From a virus, in IMG/VR virus record IMGVR_UViG_3300017760_000077, positions 1 through 25,608 of that record: 25,608 nt of DNA; one strand, written 5' to 3'. The notes under the pieces are model-generated. The model did not search any database, was not told the origin of the DNA, and saw only the letters and a program-made list of their open reading frames with translations. Within the stretch, counting starts at the first letter, position 1. Every line of letters begins with the position of its first letter. Position numbers and translations under genes: made by a program. Shown one piece after another: positions 6,595 through 13,876 of this stretch.

Positions 6595-7173
6595 TTAGAA
6601 TGGGCAGTCTGCTTCGCTTCCTGCTTGCGGATTCCAAGGAGCAGGAGCGGATGCTACTGCCGATGGAGTTGGTGTGGGACTCGCAGGAGCTACTGGAGTC
6701 GGAGCTTGCGGTTGTGCAAACTGTTCAATCGGTATGATCTGAGCGCTATAATCTGCCAAACTAGTTTTAGCAGGTGTAATGCGAGCGATCTTAGGATATG
6801 TAGTCCCCATCTGAGATACTACATGTTCAACAGATATGACTGCACCTTGTCCTTTAAGTGTGCAATAGTCCCATCCATACTCTGGAGCTTTACCAAGCCA
6901 CGCAGTCAGAAACTTGTATAATGAAGACTTCGGAGATCCGCTTATCTTCATCTCAAATGTCTGAACCTTGTAGAGTCTTCCATCTTGTGCTTTGAGACCG
7001 AAAAGAAAGCGAGTAACATCTATGTCCTCCATCTCTTCGGATTGATATTTTTTACGAGGCACGGAAAATTCATCCGCTATGTCTATACAAGTAGCGACAT
7101 AATCGCCACTTGGTGCTAGTTCGTCTATTTGAAAGCCAGACGAGGATTCGGCTTTAGCTGTTAATACTGCCAT
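6595..7173 (-). CDS. Single-stranded-DNA-binding-like protein with acidic C-terminal tip
   Basis: A 192-residue protein. Residues 15-135 form a compact domain (SGDYVATCIDIADE..., VTRFLFGLKAQDGRLYKV, SPKSSLYKFLTAWLG). A Pro/Ala/Thr-rich flexible linker (about 150-180) leads to the tip EADCPF. Phage and bacterial SSBs end in an acidic tip of the DDDIPF kind that recruits partner proteins, and the resemblance here is clear though not exact. Position next to the exonuclease and primase-helicase supports an SSB role. The core does not let me assign a named SSB family. The leader contains AAACCAATAA. A strong hairpin terminator follows the stop, hinting at higher expression than the genes downstream. 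Confidence 0.6.
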   Translation of the reverse strand: MAVLTAKAESSSGFQIDELAPSGDYVATCIDIADEFSVPRKKYQSEEMEDIDVTRFLFGLKAQDGRLYKVQTFEMKISGSPKSSLYKFLTAWLGKAPEYGWDYCTLKGQGAVISVEHVVSQMGTTYPKIARITPAKTSLADYSAQIIPIEQFAQPQAPTPVAPASPTPTPSAVASAPAPWNPQAGSEADCPF

Positions 7174-7178
7174 AGTTT

Positions 7179-7562
7179 TTATTGGTTTAGGTTATGTGAA
7201 GCTATTGCGTCACGCGAAAATAATTCTTTTTTTACTTTTTCCCAATACACTAAGGTAGCTTCCTTTTTATATCCATTAGGGCCACCATTGTGTATGCGAG
7301 CTATATCTTGTATAGTTACTGGCCGACCGATACGCTTTTCAGTAGCGTATCGAGACATATAAGCCAGAAACATATCTATTGATTTTTCACGATCAAAAGC
7401 GTCTTCGTGCTTCCAATCCTTGCCGGCAAACTCTGCTGCATCTGCAGCATATGAAGCGTGTATTTGCAGCGCTCCATAAGCCAGGCCATTATCTCCTATA
7501 GCCTGGTCATTACCGCTAGATTCAACAGTAATGAGGGCTAGAATAAGGGTCATTATATTCAT
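7179..7562 (-). CDS. Lytic transglycosylase/lysozyme-fold lysin
   Basis: A 127-residue SLT-type muramidase domain expected to cut peptidoglycan glycan strands. The catalytic glutamate is Glu14 in ITVESSGN. GALQI and IARIHNGGPNG are the other conserved blocks of the family. ATG at 7562 is chosen because the catalytic helix begins immediately after it and an AACCAATAA leader element lies 20 bases upstream. An ATG at 7646 would add 28 residues with no domain content. No signal peptide or membrane anchor is visible beyond the hydrophobic first helix. It lies about 2 kb from the candidate holins, at the head of the replication block, so it may act in lysis or, less likely, in entry. Confidence 0.75.
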   Translation of the reverse strand: MNIMTLILALITVESSGNDQAIGDNGLAYGALQIHASYAADAAEFAGKDWKHEDAFDREKSIDMFLAYMSRYATEKRIGRPVTIQDIARIHNGGPNGYKKEATLVYWEKVKKELFSRDAIASHNLNQ

Positions 7563-7680
7563 AATAGTGTTTTTTATTGGTTTATTGCCGCCACGAGGAT
7601 TCGCAGCGACATAGTAAAAAAAGGCGAATAACCGGGGAACAGTCAATGATTAGCTGTTCAGTTGTGCAGTAAAATAGAGC
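7563..7680 (-). promoter_or_regulatory. Intergenic leader ahead of the lysin and replication block
   Basis: This is the largest gene-free stretch together with the hairpin next to it. It contains TTGACT on the minus strand and a TACTAT about 24 bases later. That spacing is too long for a sigma70 promoter, so I only mark it as the most likely place for one. The end carries AAACCAATAAAAA before the lysin ATG. Confidence 0.3.
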
Positions 7681-7717
7681 TAAAAATACCAAATATGCCC
7701 AGATATTGGTATTTTTA
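7681..7717 (-). terminator. Hairpin terminator after the acidic-protein gene, possibly bidirectional
   Basis: TAAAAATACCA (7681-7691) pairs perfectly with TGGTATTTTTA (7707-7717), and an inner ATAT pair extends the stem across a 1-base bulge. Both sides end in A/T tracts. On the minus strand it follows the stop of the acidic protein (7736) by 18 bases. It separates the metallophosphoesterase/kinase unit from the lysin and replication unit. Confidence 0.65.
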
Positions 7718-7735
7718 GTAAGTTATTCACACTTT

Positions 7736-8005
7736 TTACTCTTCTTCGTCTTCTTCTGGTGTCCAGGGGGGCGGTTCATCTTCCTCCTCTTCCCAGTCGA
7801 TTTCTACATCTGTATCATCGGCTCTCTTTTCTTCTTTAAGCATATCGAGAGCTTCTATGTAGAGAGCTTTCTCTACCAAAGAGTTGTTTGCTTCGTGCCA
7901 CACGCTACCATCCTCATACTGGACTACGATAGCATAATTAGGGAAGTGTTCACCTAATATTGCTTTGGCCTTTTCGTATCCGTCCTCGGTAGCCTGCATA
8001 ACCAT
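7736..8005 (-). CDS. Small protein with a highly acidic C-terminal tail
   Basis: An 89-residue protein when started at ATG 8005 (MVMQATEDGYEKAKAILGE). A TTG ten codons upstream is in frame but overlaps the kinase gene and is less likely. Residues 5-65 look like a small alpha/beta domain (AKAILGEHFPNYAIVVQYED, then a helix LVEKALYIEALDMLKEE). The last 25 residues are mostly Asp, Glu, Pro and Trp (VEIDWEEEEDEPPPWTPEED), a DNA-mimic-like or chaperone-like tail. It follows the dNMP kinase and is closed by a terminator. No family recognised. Confidence 0.6.
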   Translation of the reverse strand: MVMQATEDGYEKAKAILGEHFPNYAIVVQYEDGSVWHEANNSLVEKALYIEALDMLKEEKRADDTDVEIDWEEEEDEPPPWTPEEDEEE

Positions 8006-8024
8006 CAAATTGTATGTTAAAACA

Positions 8025-8558
8025 TTAGGTCGCAAATTCTATTATCCTTTCAGCGGCTTTATATTCATCATTAGCATCGCAGACCATATCTATATACATT
8101 TTGTTAATCGGTTGCTCGCTTGCATGACTATCTATCCCATACTCAAAGCCGGTGCGCTCTAGTAATATTACAGCCCCATCCTGCCGCTCAATCCATTCTG
8201 CCTCATTATCAAACCTGCAATCATCTATAATAATTATTTTAGCTCCTTCATATTTAGCTTGTAGAACTCTTTTCTCCATAGCCCACAGCCAGATATCTTC
8301 AGCTACCATCCCCCGGCCCCACTCTGTTCCGAGCGTTTGTAGGAGTTGCCTGGCACTTTTACCCAAGCCAGCAATAGGAGTTTCCTTCATGCTCTGATCG
8401 AGCATCAAATCACTCCGGACACCCATCGCCTGCAGCATTAGGCGCATAGGATCAGCAAATGACATTATCTCTACCTGCCTATCTACATTACTTGCTATGG
8501 CTTTTGCTACTGTAGTTTTGCCAACTCTCTTAGGGCCAGTTAGTGCTATGACTTTCAT
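8025..8558 (-). CDS. Deoxynucleoside monophosphate kinase-like protein
   Basis: A 177-residue P-loop kinase. The Walker A is GPKRVGKTT at residues 8-16. SFADPMR (33-39), the LLQTLGTEWGR block (73-83) and IIIIDDCRFDNEAEWI (109-124) match phage dNMP kinases of the T4 gene 1 type. Such enzymes convert dNMPs to dNDPs to feed phage DNA synthesis. The start overlaps the metallophosphoesterase stop (ATGA type), so the two genes are probably co-translated. Confidence 0.8.
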   Translation of the reverse strand: MKVIALTGPKRVGKTTVAKAIASNVDRQVEIMSFADPMRLMLQAMGVRSDLMLDQSMKETPIAGLGKSARQLLQTLGTEWGRGMVAEDIWLWAMEKRVLQAKYEGAKIIIIDDCRFDNEAEWIERQDGAVILLERTGFEYGIDSHASEQPINKMYIDMVCDANDEYKAAERIIEFAT

Positions 8559-9676
8559 ACTGTTTTGAAGTGTCTTGTAAGCAATCCCTCAGTCTTGTGA
8601 TATTCAAAGGCGCTAGCTCCTTTCTGTGATCCTATATATCCAGAATTAGCGTGCCAGGCGTCTGTAGCACAAAGTGCTTCTAAAAATTCGACTACCAACC
8701 CGCTCTGCTCATCAATCATGACCGGGGCGATAGATTTTTTATGATGCACGTGACCGCATTTTAGATGCCTATATTTGGTAACGCCCCACTCTGCTGCGAA
8801 TTCTGCTGCGATAATCATAGGCCACTTAATAGCCGGGACTTTATCACCGTGCGCCCATACTAATAAATTATCTCCCCATATGAGATGTTTGCGTGGGCTA
8901 GGGCCAGTTTTAACCTCGATGTTGCGGCACTTAGAGTAGAAAGCCTTGAGGACTTGCCCAAGCCATAGTTCTGAGTGATTGGAGTGATTACCCTCAAGAA
9001 CTACAATCTCCACTTCTGGGGCTATTGTCGCAGCGATATTAACGCATTCTGTGCAAGCCGATATTATATAATTAACTATACGGTGATAGCGTGAATCAGC
9101 GTCCAAAATATGACCGCTCCCAGGGGTTTGGTTTGTTCTGTTATCTACGTGAAGCATATCGCCACCAAATACTAGAACGCACTTGCCGGGACTATCTGCC
9201 CGGCTTGCTAGGGACTCTGTGGCAGAAACCATTCTCTGAGCTGCAATATCACAGTTATAGTTCTCATCTAATGTCTCTTTCTCATCGGCATACATACCTA
9301 CATGAGCATCATATATATCGATCTCAAAGAGTATGTCCTGCTTTATTCCCCTACCGCTTTTTTTAGGGACTTTACCCTTGCCCTTAACTTCGCTGCAAAG
9401 GCCAGAAACTACATCCTGCAAGAGTTGTAAGGAGGGATATTGCCTTCTCCACTCTTGAACTACTTCCCCGTCGGCATTGTATTGGACAGTAGAATTCTTA
9501 ATATCTATGTGGTCTGGAGTCGGAGCTTTAGACCTCCAGGGGACATCCCCATTCGCCTCTAGTGTCTTAATGACTGATCGCACATAAGTTCTGTTCTTCC
9601 CCAGAAACTCTGCTGCCCCTCGATAGCTATTAGTTTTTAGGTATGCTTCTAAGACTTGTTTTTGCTTATTAGTCAT
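8555..9676 (-). CDS. HTH-metallophosphoesterase fusion
   Basis: A 373-residue protein. The N-terminal 40 residues (QVLEAYLKTNSYRGAAEFLG then RTYVRSVIKTLE) form a winged-helix or HTH. Residues 115-370 are a calcineurin-like phosphoesterase with the full metal-binding set: DAH (123-125), GGDMLH (171-176), EGNH (228-231), AHGD (275-278) and CGHVHH (307-312). Possible substrates are phosphodiesters in DNA or nucleotides; the DNA-binding head suggests DNA. HTH-plus-phosphoesterase proteins are widespread in phages but mostly uncharacterised. It overlaps the dNMP kinase gene by 4 bases and comes after three small membrane-protein genes. Confidence 0.82.
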   Translation of the reverse strand: MTNKQKQVLEAYLKTNSYRGAAEFLGKNRTYVRSVIKTLEANGDVPWRSKAPTPDHIDIKNSTVQYNADGEVVQEWRRQYPSLQLLQDVVSGLCSEVKGKGKVPKKSGRGIKQDILFEIDIYDAHVGMYADEKETLDENYNCDIAAQRMVSATESLASRADSPGKCVLVFGGDMLHVDNRTNQTPGSGHILDADSRYHRIVNYIISACTECVNIAATIAPEVEIVVLEGNHSNHSELWLGQVLKAFYSKCRNIEVKTGPSPRKHLIWGDNLLVWAHGDKVPAIKWPMIIAAEFAAEWGVTKYRHLKCGHVHHKKSIAPVMIDEQSGLVVEFLEALCATDAWHANSGYIGSQKGASAFEYHKTEGLLTRHFKTV

Positions 9677-9718
9677 TTATGTAGACTGACATGTATCAGC
9701 CGGCTGTAAAGGAGTGGG

Positions 9719-9871
9719 CTACTTCCTTTTATTATGGAAGTCGAAAAGAACTTTTACCTTCTCTGATAAAGACTCGATATTATAGTGCATTTTAGCTAAG
9801 ACTATTATTAAGGTTATTAGTCCTAATGCTACAGGCCAGAGAGCAGATATAAATCCTAGCAGTTCATTCAT
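9719..9871 (-). CDS. 50-residue membrane miniprotein (lysis-cassette candidate)
   Basis: A short frame read from the minus strand: ATG at 9871 overlaps the stop of the holin-like gene as ATGA, and TAG is at 9721-9719. The product has one hydrophobic segment (FISALWPVALGLITLIIVLA, residues 7-26) followed by a charged amphipathic tail ending KVKVLFDFHNKRK. This resembles small phage membrane proteins with a C-terminal KVxxLFDxxNK tail. It may be an accessory holin or spanin-like component. Translational coupling to the upstream gene supports it. Confidence 0.6.
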   Translation of the reverse strand: MNELLGFISALWPVALGLITLIIVLAKMHYNIESLSEKVKVLFDFHNKRK

Positions 9872-10272
9872 TTAACCTGGGAAGATCCGAAGTAAAAACC
9901 TACGATTGCTAGGGCGGTCTGCCGGACTTCTGGCAAAATTGCATATCCACTAACTAACTCCCACTTTTTGCTAGAAAATAGACCGAACAGGTAATTAGTA
10001 TCCTTTTGAACTGATACTCCTATGTCTGTAAAAGATATTAAGAAAGGTGCAGCGATAATAGCAAACATAGTGCAGACTACTATAAACCTGCGTATCCAGG
10101 CCCCAGATGCTCCACCTCTTTTTGAGGCTGCATCTGCACTAGCATCAGCTACCTCCTGCTTCTTTATTGTTTGCTCGAATAATCGAGCTTGGTTCTGAGC
10201 CTGTGTAGCGATCATCTTCATTATGAATCCGCTTACACCGCCTCCTAGCATAGCTATAAGTTCTGGGGTCAT
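9868..10272 (-). CDS. Holin-like membrane protein
   Basis: A 134-residue protein with hydrophobic segments at about 5-20 (LIAMLGGGVSGFIMKM), 62-82 (RFIVVCTMFAIIAAPFLISF) and 108-130 (SGYAILPEVRQTALAIVGFY, ending FYFGSSQVK). Between the first two is a polar helix rich in Ala, Gln, Lys and Asp. The layout and the C-terminal FYFGSS ending resemble three-transmembrane phage/GTA holins, which form the membrane lesion for lysis. It lies between two other small membrane genes. Holin assignment rests on topology and context, not on a decisive motif. Confidence 0.6.
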   Translation of the reverse strand: MTPELIAMLGGGVSGFIMKMIATQAQNQARLFEQTIKKQEVADASADAASKRGGASGAWIRRFIVVCTMFAIIAAPFLISFTDIGVSVQKDTNYLFGLFSSKKWELVSGYAILPEVRQTALAIVGFYFGSSQVK

Positions 10273-10296
10273 TGTTTATCTAGCCTATGCTTGGCA

Positions 10297-10458
10297 TTAC
10301 CTTTTTAATATTTCTTTTGTTAGTTTATAAATAGAAAGCCCTAAGAAGATTAAAGTAGCTAGCCCTACTACGAAGCTGACTACAGCGTTTACGCTTTGTA
10401 ATTCCATACAGGCAAAGAACCCTGTAGACCCTACTGTTCCTCTAACTAAAGTTTCCAT
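10297..10458 (-). CDS. 53-residue single-span membrane miniprotein
   Basis: A short frame read from the minus strand, ATG at 10458 and TAA at 10299-10297. It lies 2 bases after the tail-fibre stop and 24 bases before the holin-like start, filling an otherwise empty 188-base gap. One hydrophobic stretch (VNAVVSFVVGLATLIFLGLS, residues 23-42) is followed by a short basic tail (YKLTKEILKR). Likely part of the lysis group with the two neighbouring membrane genes. No family recognised. Confidence 0.6.
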   Translation of the reverse strand: METLVRGTVGSTGFFACMELQSVNAVVSFVVGLATLIFLGLSIYKLTKEILKR

Positions 10459-10460
10459 TA

Positions 10461-11843
10461 TTAAATTAAATTAACCCAAGCTCCATTTTCATAGCCTTGA
10501 AACTTGTTGAGAGTGCTATTATAAATAACCATCCCATTGACAGCAGTAAGAGCATCTCTCTGGGTAGTAGTCACCGCTCCAAATTGAACAAAAGAATTGG
10601 CAACCATTTTTAAGTTAGTTGCGAATTCAACTTGGTCAGAGCTACCAAAAATAACAACGCCATCTCCATTGTTGTTTCTCAACTCTCTTCCGTCTAAGTC
10701 TATGGCAGTTTCTCCGTCATATTGTATTTCAGCAGCATCTATTACTATTCCGGTGCTGCCACCTACTTCGACGTGGGCTGAAGCCTTTAGAACTCCCCCG
10801 GATGCTATGTTTGCGCCAGTAATGTCTCCACCAGACATTACAATATTTCCATCATCATCTACAAACTGAAGCTGACCGCCATCAAATTCTAGGTAGCTAC
10901 TGGTGATTGTAACATTGTCTGTAAACTCTGCTCCGTCTATCGTGGTTGATCCTATTAAATTAGTAGTTCCTTCAAACTGTGCATCACCATCAAACTGTGC
11001 ATCTGCACCAAAGGTCGCAGTTTCACCGAACTCTACTTGATCGTCAAACGAGACCTCTCCACTAAATGTTGGATCTGGAAATGCTTCTAAAAATGCACTA
11101 GCAGATGGAGGCATGCCGGGAGGTGTAGGAACTGTTCCATTGAAGCTCTGGCCGATGACTTCCCCCAAAATAGTTACAGGAGCTTGCAAAACAGTCGTAA
11201 TGTTGCCGCTACTGCTTGTTAATTCAATCTCGAAGAAACTCGTTGCTGTTTGTTCAGTTGCAAGTAAATCGTATATGCCAGACGTATTTAGGTCTAGTGT
11301 TCCATTGATACCGCTACCAGATATATTGCTAAAGGTGCTAGTAAAAGCTAGTGGATTTCTATAAATCCTCCAAAGCCAAGTTTCTGGAGTGCTGGAGTCC
11401 CCGGTAATCATCCGGGCTACATCGACGGTGCTGCGAGGGCTTAAAAGTCTCTGATCTATAGTAGGTATTGTTTGTGTGCCATTAGCAGCAAATTGTATTT
11501 TAAAAACAAACGGGGCTAGCTCTGTAACAGTAGCATCGGCAACTGCAGAGTCTATGATTGCTTCTAACTCTGAAGCTGAATGATTATAATTTAACGTGTT
11601 ACTGGTGTCTATTGTATAAGTGCCAGCATTGGGCCGGGCGTCTGACCCACCAACCGCTACCCTAACAGAAGAATAGCTTTGTATGTTTTGTAACCCACTA
11701 CTATTTACTGCATAAAGATTCAAATCAATCGAATCTCCGGCTACAAGTTGCGTAAAAATTGCAGACCTAAAATCTGTAGCACTTCTAACACTTGCAGCTC
11801 GCAAGTTAGTTGCATCTAAATTTATATATAAAGATCGAGCCAT
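10461..11843 (-). CDS. Tail fibre or receptor-binding protein
   Basis: A 460-residue virion protein. The N-terminal 230 residues begin ARSLYINLDATNLRAASVRS and contain LVAGDSIDLNLYAV, like baseplate-attachment domains of fibres. Residues 250-310 carry short repeats of the FDxxxxFxGxAxFxG kind (VSFDDQVEFGETATFGADAQ), typical of a trimeric beta-helical shaft. Residues 310-400 continue with beta-rich segments, and the end (RDALTAVNGMVIYNSTLNKF then QGYENGAWVNL) is a fibre tip motif common in phage and bacterial surface proteins. It follows the sugar-nucleotide dehydratase gene and precedes the lysis group. Confidence 0.75.
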   Translation of the reverse strand: MARSLYINLDATNLRAASVRSATDFRSAIFTQLVAGDSIDLNLYAVNSSGLQNIQSYSSVRVAVGGSDARPNAGTYTIDTSNTLNYNHSASELEAIIDSAVADATVTELAPFVFKIQFAANGTQTIPTIDQRLLSPRSTVDVARMITGDSSTPETWLWRIYRNPLAFTSTFSNISGSGINGTLDLNTSGIYDLLATEQTATSFFEIELTSSSGNITTVLQAPVTILGEVIGQSFNGTVPTPPGMPPSASAFLEAFPDPTFSGEVSFDDQVEFGETATFGADAQFDGDAQFEGTTNLIGSTTIDGAEFTDNVTITSSYLEFDGGQLQFVDDDGNIVMSGGDITGANIASGGVLKASAHVEVGGSTGIVIDAAEIQYDGETAIDLDGRELRNNNGDGVVIFGSSDQVEFATNLKMVANSFVQFGAVTTTQRDALTAVNGMVIYNSTLNKFQGYENGAWVNLI

Positions 11844-11864
11844 ATAAAACTAACAGGATGTCAA

Positions 11865-12848
11865 TTACTCCTGCCACTCTTCATGGCTACGAACATGCTG
11901 AATTACCTCATCAAAAGTTTGATCCAGGTCGATTGGCGGTCTCCACCCTGCCTTATATATTTCGCTGCTATCTAAGGCGTATCGAAGATCGTGGCCTGCT
12001 CGTGTTTTATGAAAGTCTACAAACTCATATTTTAGCTCTTTGCCCATCCTGTCGGCAATCTTTTGGGCTAGTTCCAGGTTGGTGATCTCCTCTAGTCCGG
12101 CTATATTAAACTTGGTCATCCTTTTGCTTGGGCCATAAACAGCAAAATCTATCTTCTGAAGCATAAATAACCAAGCATCGGCTAGGTTTCGGCAGTCTAT
12201 ATACATCCTAGAGCCTATCTTACCTGGTTGCCCGTGAACTGTAACAGCCTGTCCCTTATGCACTCTCGACACTATTTTAGGCAGATACTTCTCTGGGTCT
12301 TGCTTAGTCCCAATCATATTCATGCAATGAGTAACACCTACAGGGACTTTATATGTTCTCCAATAGGCAAAGGCTAGAGCGTCTTGAGCAGCTTTTGACG
12401 CTGCGTATGGATTAGACGGAGCTATGACATCCCATTCGTGGTGGCAATGCTCTCCATAAGCCGACCCAAATACTTCGTCGGTTGAGCAATGAATAAATTT
12501 CTGCAATCCCGGAGCGTTCCGGGCAAATTCCAAGATATTGCCCATTAGCCTGGTATTGGACTCCCAAACATAGATGGGGTCTTCTATTGATGTATCTACA
12601 TGGGATATGGAGGCACAATTTATTATATAATCTACTGTGCCTATTCTAGCCTCAGTTCTCTTAGATATAGGAGAATTAAGATCATGGCAGATCATAGTGT
12701 ATCGAGGGTCTGCTGAAACTCTTTCAGCATCTCCCATATGCCGGAAAGAATCGAGTCCGATTATCTTCCAATCTGTATTATTTATAGCCCACTCTACTGT
12801 GTGAGATCCGACAAAGCCGGCACTTCCTGTCACTAATAATGTTTTCAT
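11865..12848 (-). CDS. dTDP-glucose 4,6-dehydratase-like SDR enzyme
   Basis: A 327-residue extended short-chain dehydrogenase. The NAD-binding motif TGSAGFVGS is at 7-15; the catalytic STDEVFGS block (122-129) and the YAASK motif with Tyr148 and Lys152 follow. RAGHDLRYALD (283-293) is characteristic of RmlB-type dehydratases, which make dTDP-4-keto-6-deoxyglucose, a precursor of deoxysugars. The Thr-Asp-Glu triplet favours dehydratase over simple epimerase. The exact nucleotide-sugar substrate cannot be read from sequence. The gene overlaps the glycosyltransferase stop by 4 bases and is set among tail-fibre genes, so the sugar may end up on the virion or the host surface. Confidence 0.85.
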   Translation of the reverse strand: MKTLLVTGSAGFVGSHTVEWAINNTDWKIIGLDSFRHMGDAERVSADPRYTMICHDLNSPISKRTEARIGTVDYIINCASISHVDTSIEDPIYVWESNTRLMGNILEFARNAPGLQKFIHCSTDEVFGSAYGEHCHHEWDVIAPSNPYAASKAAQDALAFAYWRTYKVPVGVTHCMNMIGTKQDPEKYLPKIVSRVHKGQAVTVHGQPGKIGSRMYIDCRNLADAWLFMLQKIDFAVYGPSKRMTKFNIAGLEEITNLELAQKIADRMGKELKYEFVDFHKTRAGHDLRYALDSSEIYKAGWRPPIDLDQTFDEVIQHVRSHEEWQE

Positions 12849-13876
12849 ATGAATTTATGGAAAGGAGTTCTCCTATATCTTAGATGCCCTCTAGTTTCTC
12901 CCTCTGTTTCGTGATAACTCTTTAGGACTACGAGTCCTTCCTTTTCGTCCCTTACTACGTGGTCGCAGATTGTGTGCGTGATGCAGCAAAATCGCAGGCC
13001 CTCTGGATGCCACTTCCTCCAATTTAGATATAAATCTTGAGTGCCACCCCCATCATACCCGTCAAAGTGTGCTAGCGAGGCTGCCTTTTTACTCATTAAA
13101 GTGCAGCCAAGGCCAGTCCAGTCTGTCTCAATTACTGCTCCTCTCCCAGTTCCGACATGGCTATTATCTAGCCACCCTCTGCGTCTCCACTTCTTAGAGT
13201 TAAGCTCAAAGACATTACCGATAGGAGGACACTTCTTAATTCTATCCTGGATGCGAGTCATTCTTTTATGTTCCTTCTCAAAAGACTCTATAGATATATC
13301 TTTATTATCTAATCTCTCTTTACAGGAATCGAGCAAAATTTTTAGCTTACCGGGGAGAATCCTCTCTTCTGGTAAAAAATCCTCTGCAATCGGATGCGTG
13401 TAGCTTCCATATCCTCCTAAAAAACTCCCTCCTCCCTGCGAAGGATAGGTAACAAAAGCGACATCATAGTATCCATCATCGAATCTAAGCATATCTAGAG
13501 AAACAGATAGAGCGTTATGTGGAACTAGAACATCTGCCTCTACGCTCCAAAGAAGGTCGCAGCCCCAGTTACGAGCGCGATCAAATCCTACAGACTGAAG
13601 GGTAGCTATAAGAATTTGCCTTTCTTTTTTATAATGTTCTCCACCTTCTTCTAGATCAATAGATAATATATCTCTATCAAATCCCTCTGTAATTTTTTCT
13701 AGTCTGCTCTCACTCTCTTTGTCTGTAACGAGTATGAGTCGATGTTCTATATTTTTTGAAGCGTAATCCATAGCGCACTTGACCCTTCTTAGACATACCT
13801 CTAAAGGGTCAAGATAGGATTTAGTTGCTACAATTACTGTCGCTACTTTAATAGAAGCCTGGTCTAGATCGTGCAT
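12845..13876 (-). CDS. GT-A-fold glycosyltransferase-like protein
   Basis: A 343-residue protein with GT2-like features: ATVIVATKSYLDPLEVCL at the start (12-29), LLWSVEADVLVP at 108-119 with an ExD in the place of the metal-binding DxD, DWTGLGCTLMSK at 252-263 and GGTQDLYLNWRKWHPEG (277-293), the last resembling the acceptor-side acidic block. His301 and CDHV (304-307) may complete the metal site. It probably transfers a sugar from a nucleotide donor. Its start lies 29 bases inside the end of the Ser/Thr-rich fibre gene, and its stop overlaps the dehydratase start, implying coordinated synthesis. Acceptor unknown. Confidence 0.72.
   Translation of the reverse strand: MHDLDQASIKVATVIVATKSYLDPLEVCLRRVKCAMDYASKNIEHRLILVTDKESESRLEKITEGFDRDILSIDLEEGGEHYKKERQILIATLQSVGFDRARNWGCDLLWSVEADVLVPHNALSVSLDMLRFDDGYYDVAFVTYPSQGGGSFLGGYGSYTHPIAEDFLPEERILPGKLKILLDSCKERLDNKDISIESFEKEHKRMTRIQDRIKKCPPIGNVFELNSKKWRRRGWLDNSHVGTGRGAVIETDWTGLGCTLMSKKAASLAHFDGYDGGGTQDLYLNWRKWHPEGLRFCCITHTICDHVVRDEKEGLVVLKSYHETEGETRGHLRYRRTPFHKFI

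Noticed and set aside
7563-7646. Upstream ATG at 7646 for the lysin
   Set aside because: The added 28 residues carry no recognisable signal peptide or domain, and the AACCAATAA leader sits before ATG 7562.
7600-7655. Sigma70-like promoter from TTGACT and TACTAT
   Set aside because: Spacing of about 24 bases is too long; kept only as a marked regulatory region.
7637-7659. GAACAG...CTGTTC inverted repeat as an operator
   Set aside because: Only six pairs with an 11-base loop; common by chance and no second copy found.
9690-9735. AAGGAGT/ACTTCCTT imperfect repeat as a terminator after the 50-codon gene
   Set aside because: The stem contains a bulge and is followed by only three T bases on the minus strand.
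12412-12618. 68-codon minus-strand ORF inside the dehydratase gene
   Set aside because: Fully contained in a well-supported SDR gene; no leader or motif of its own.
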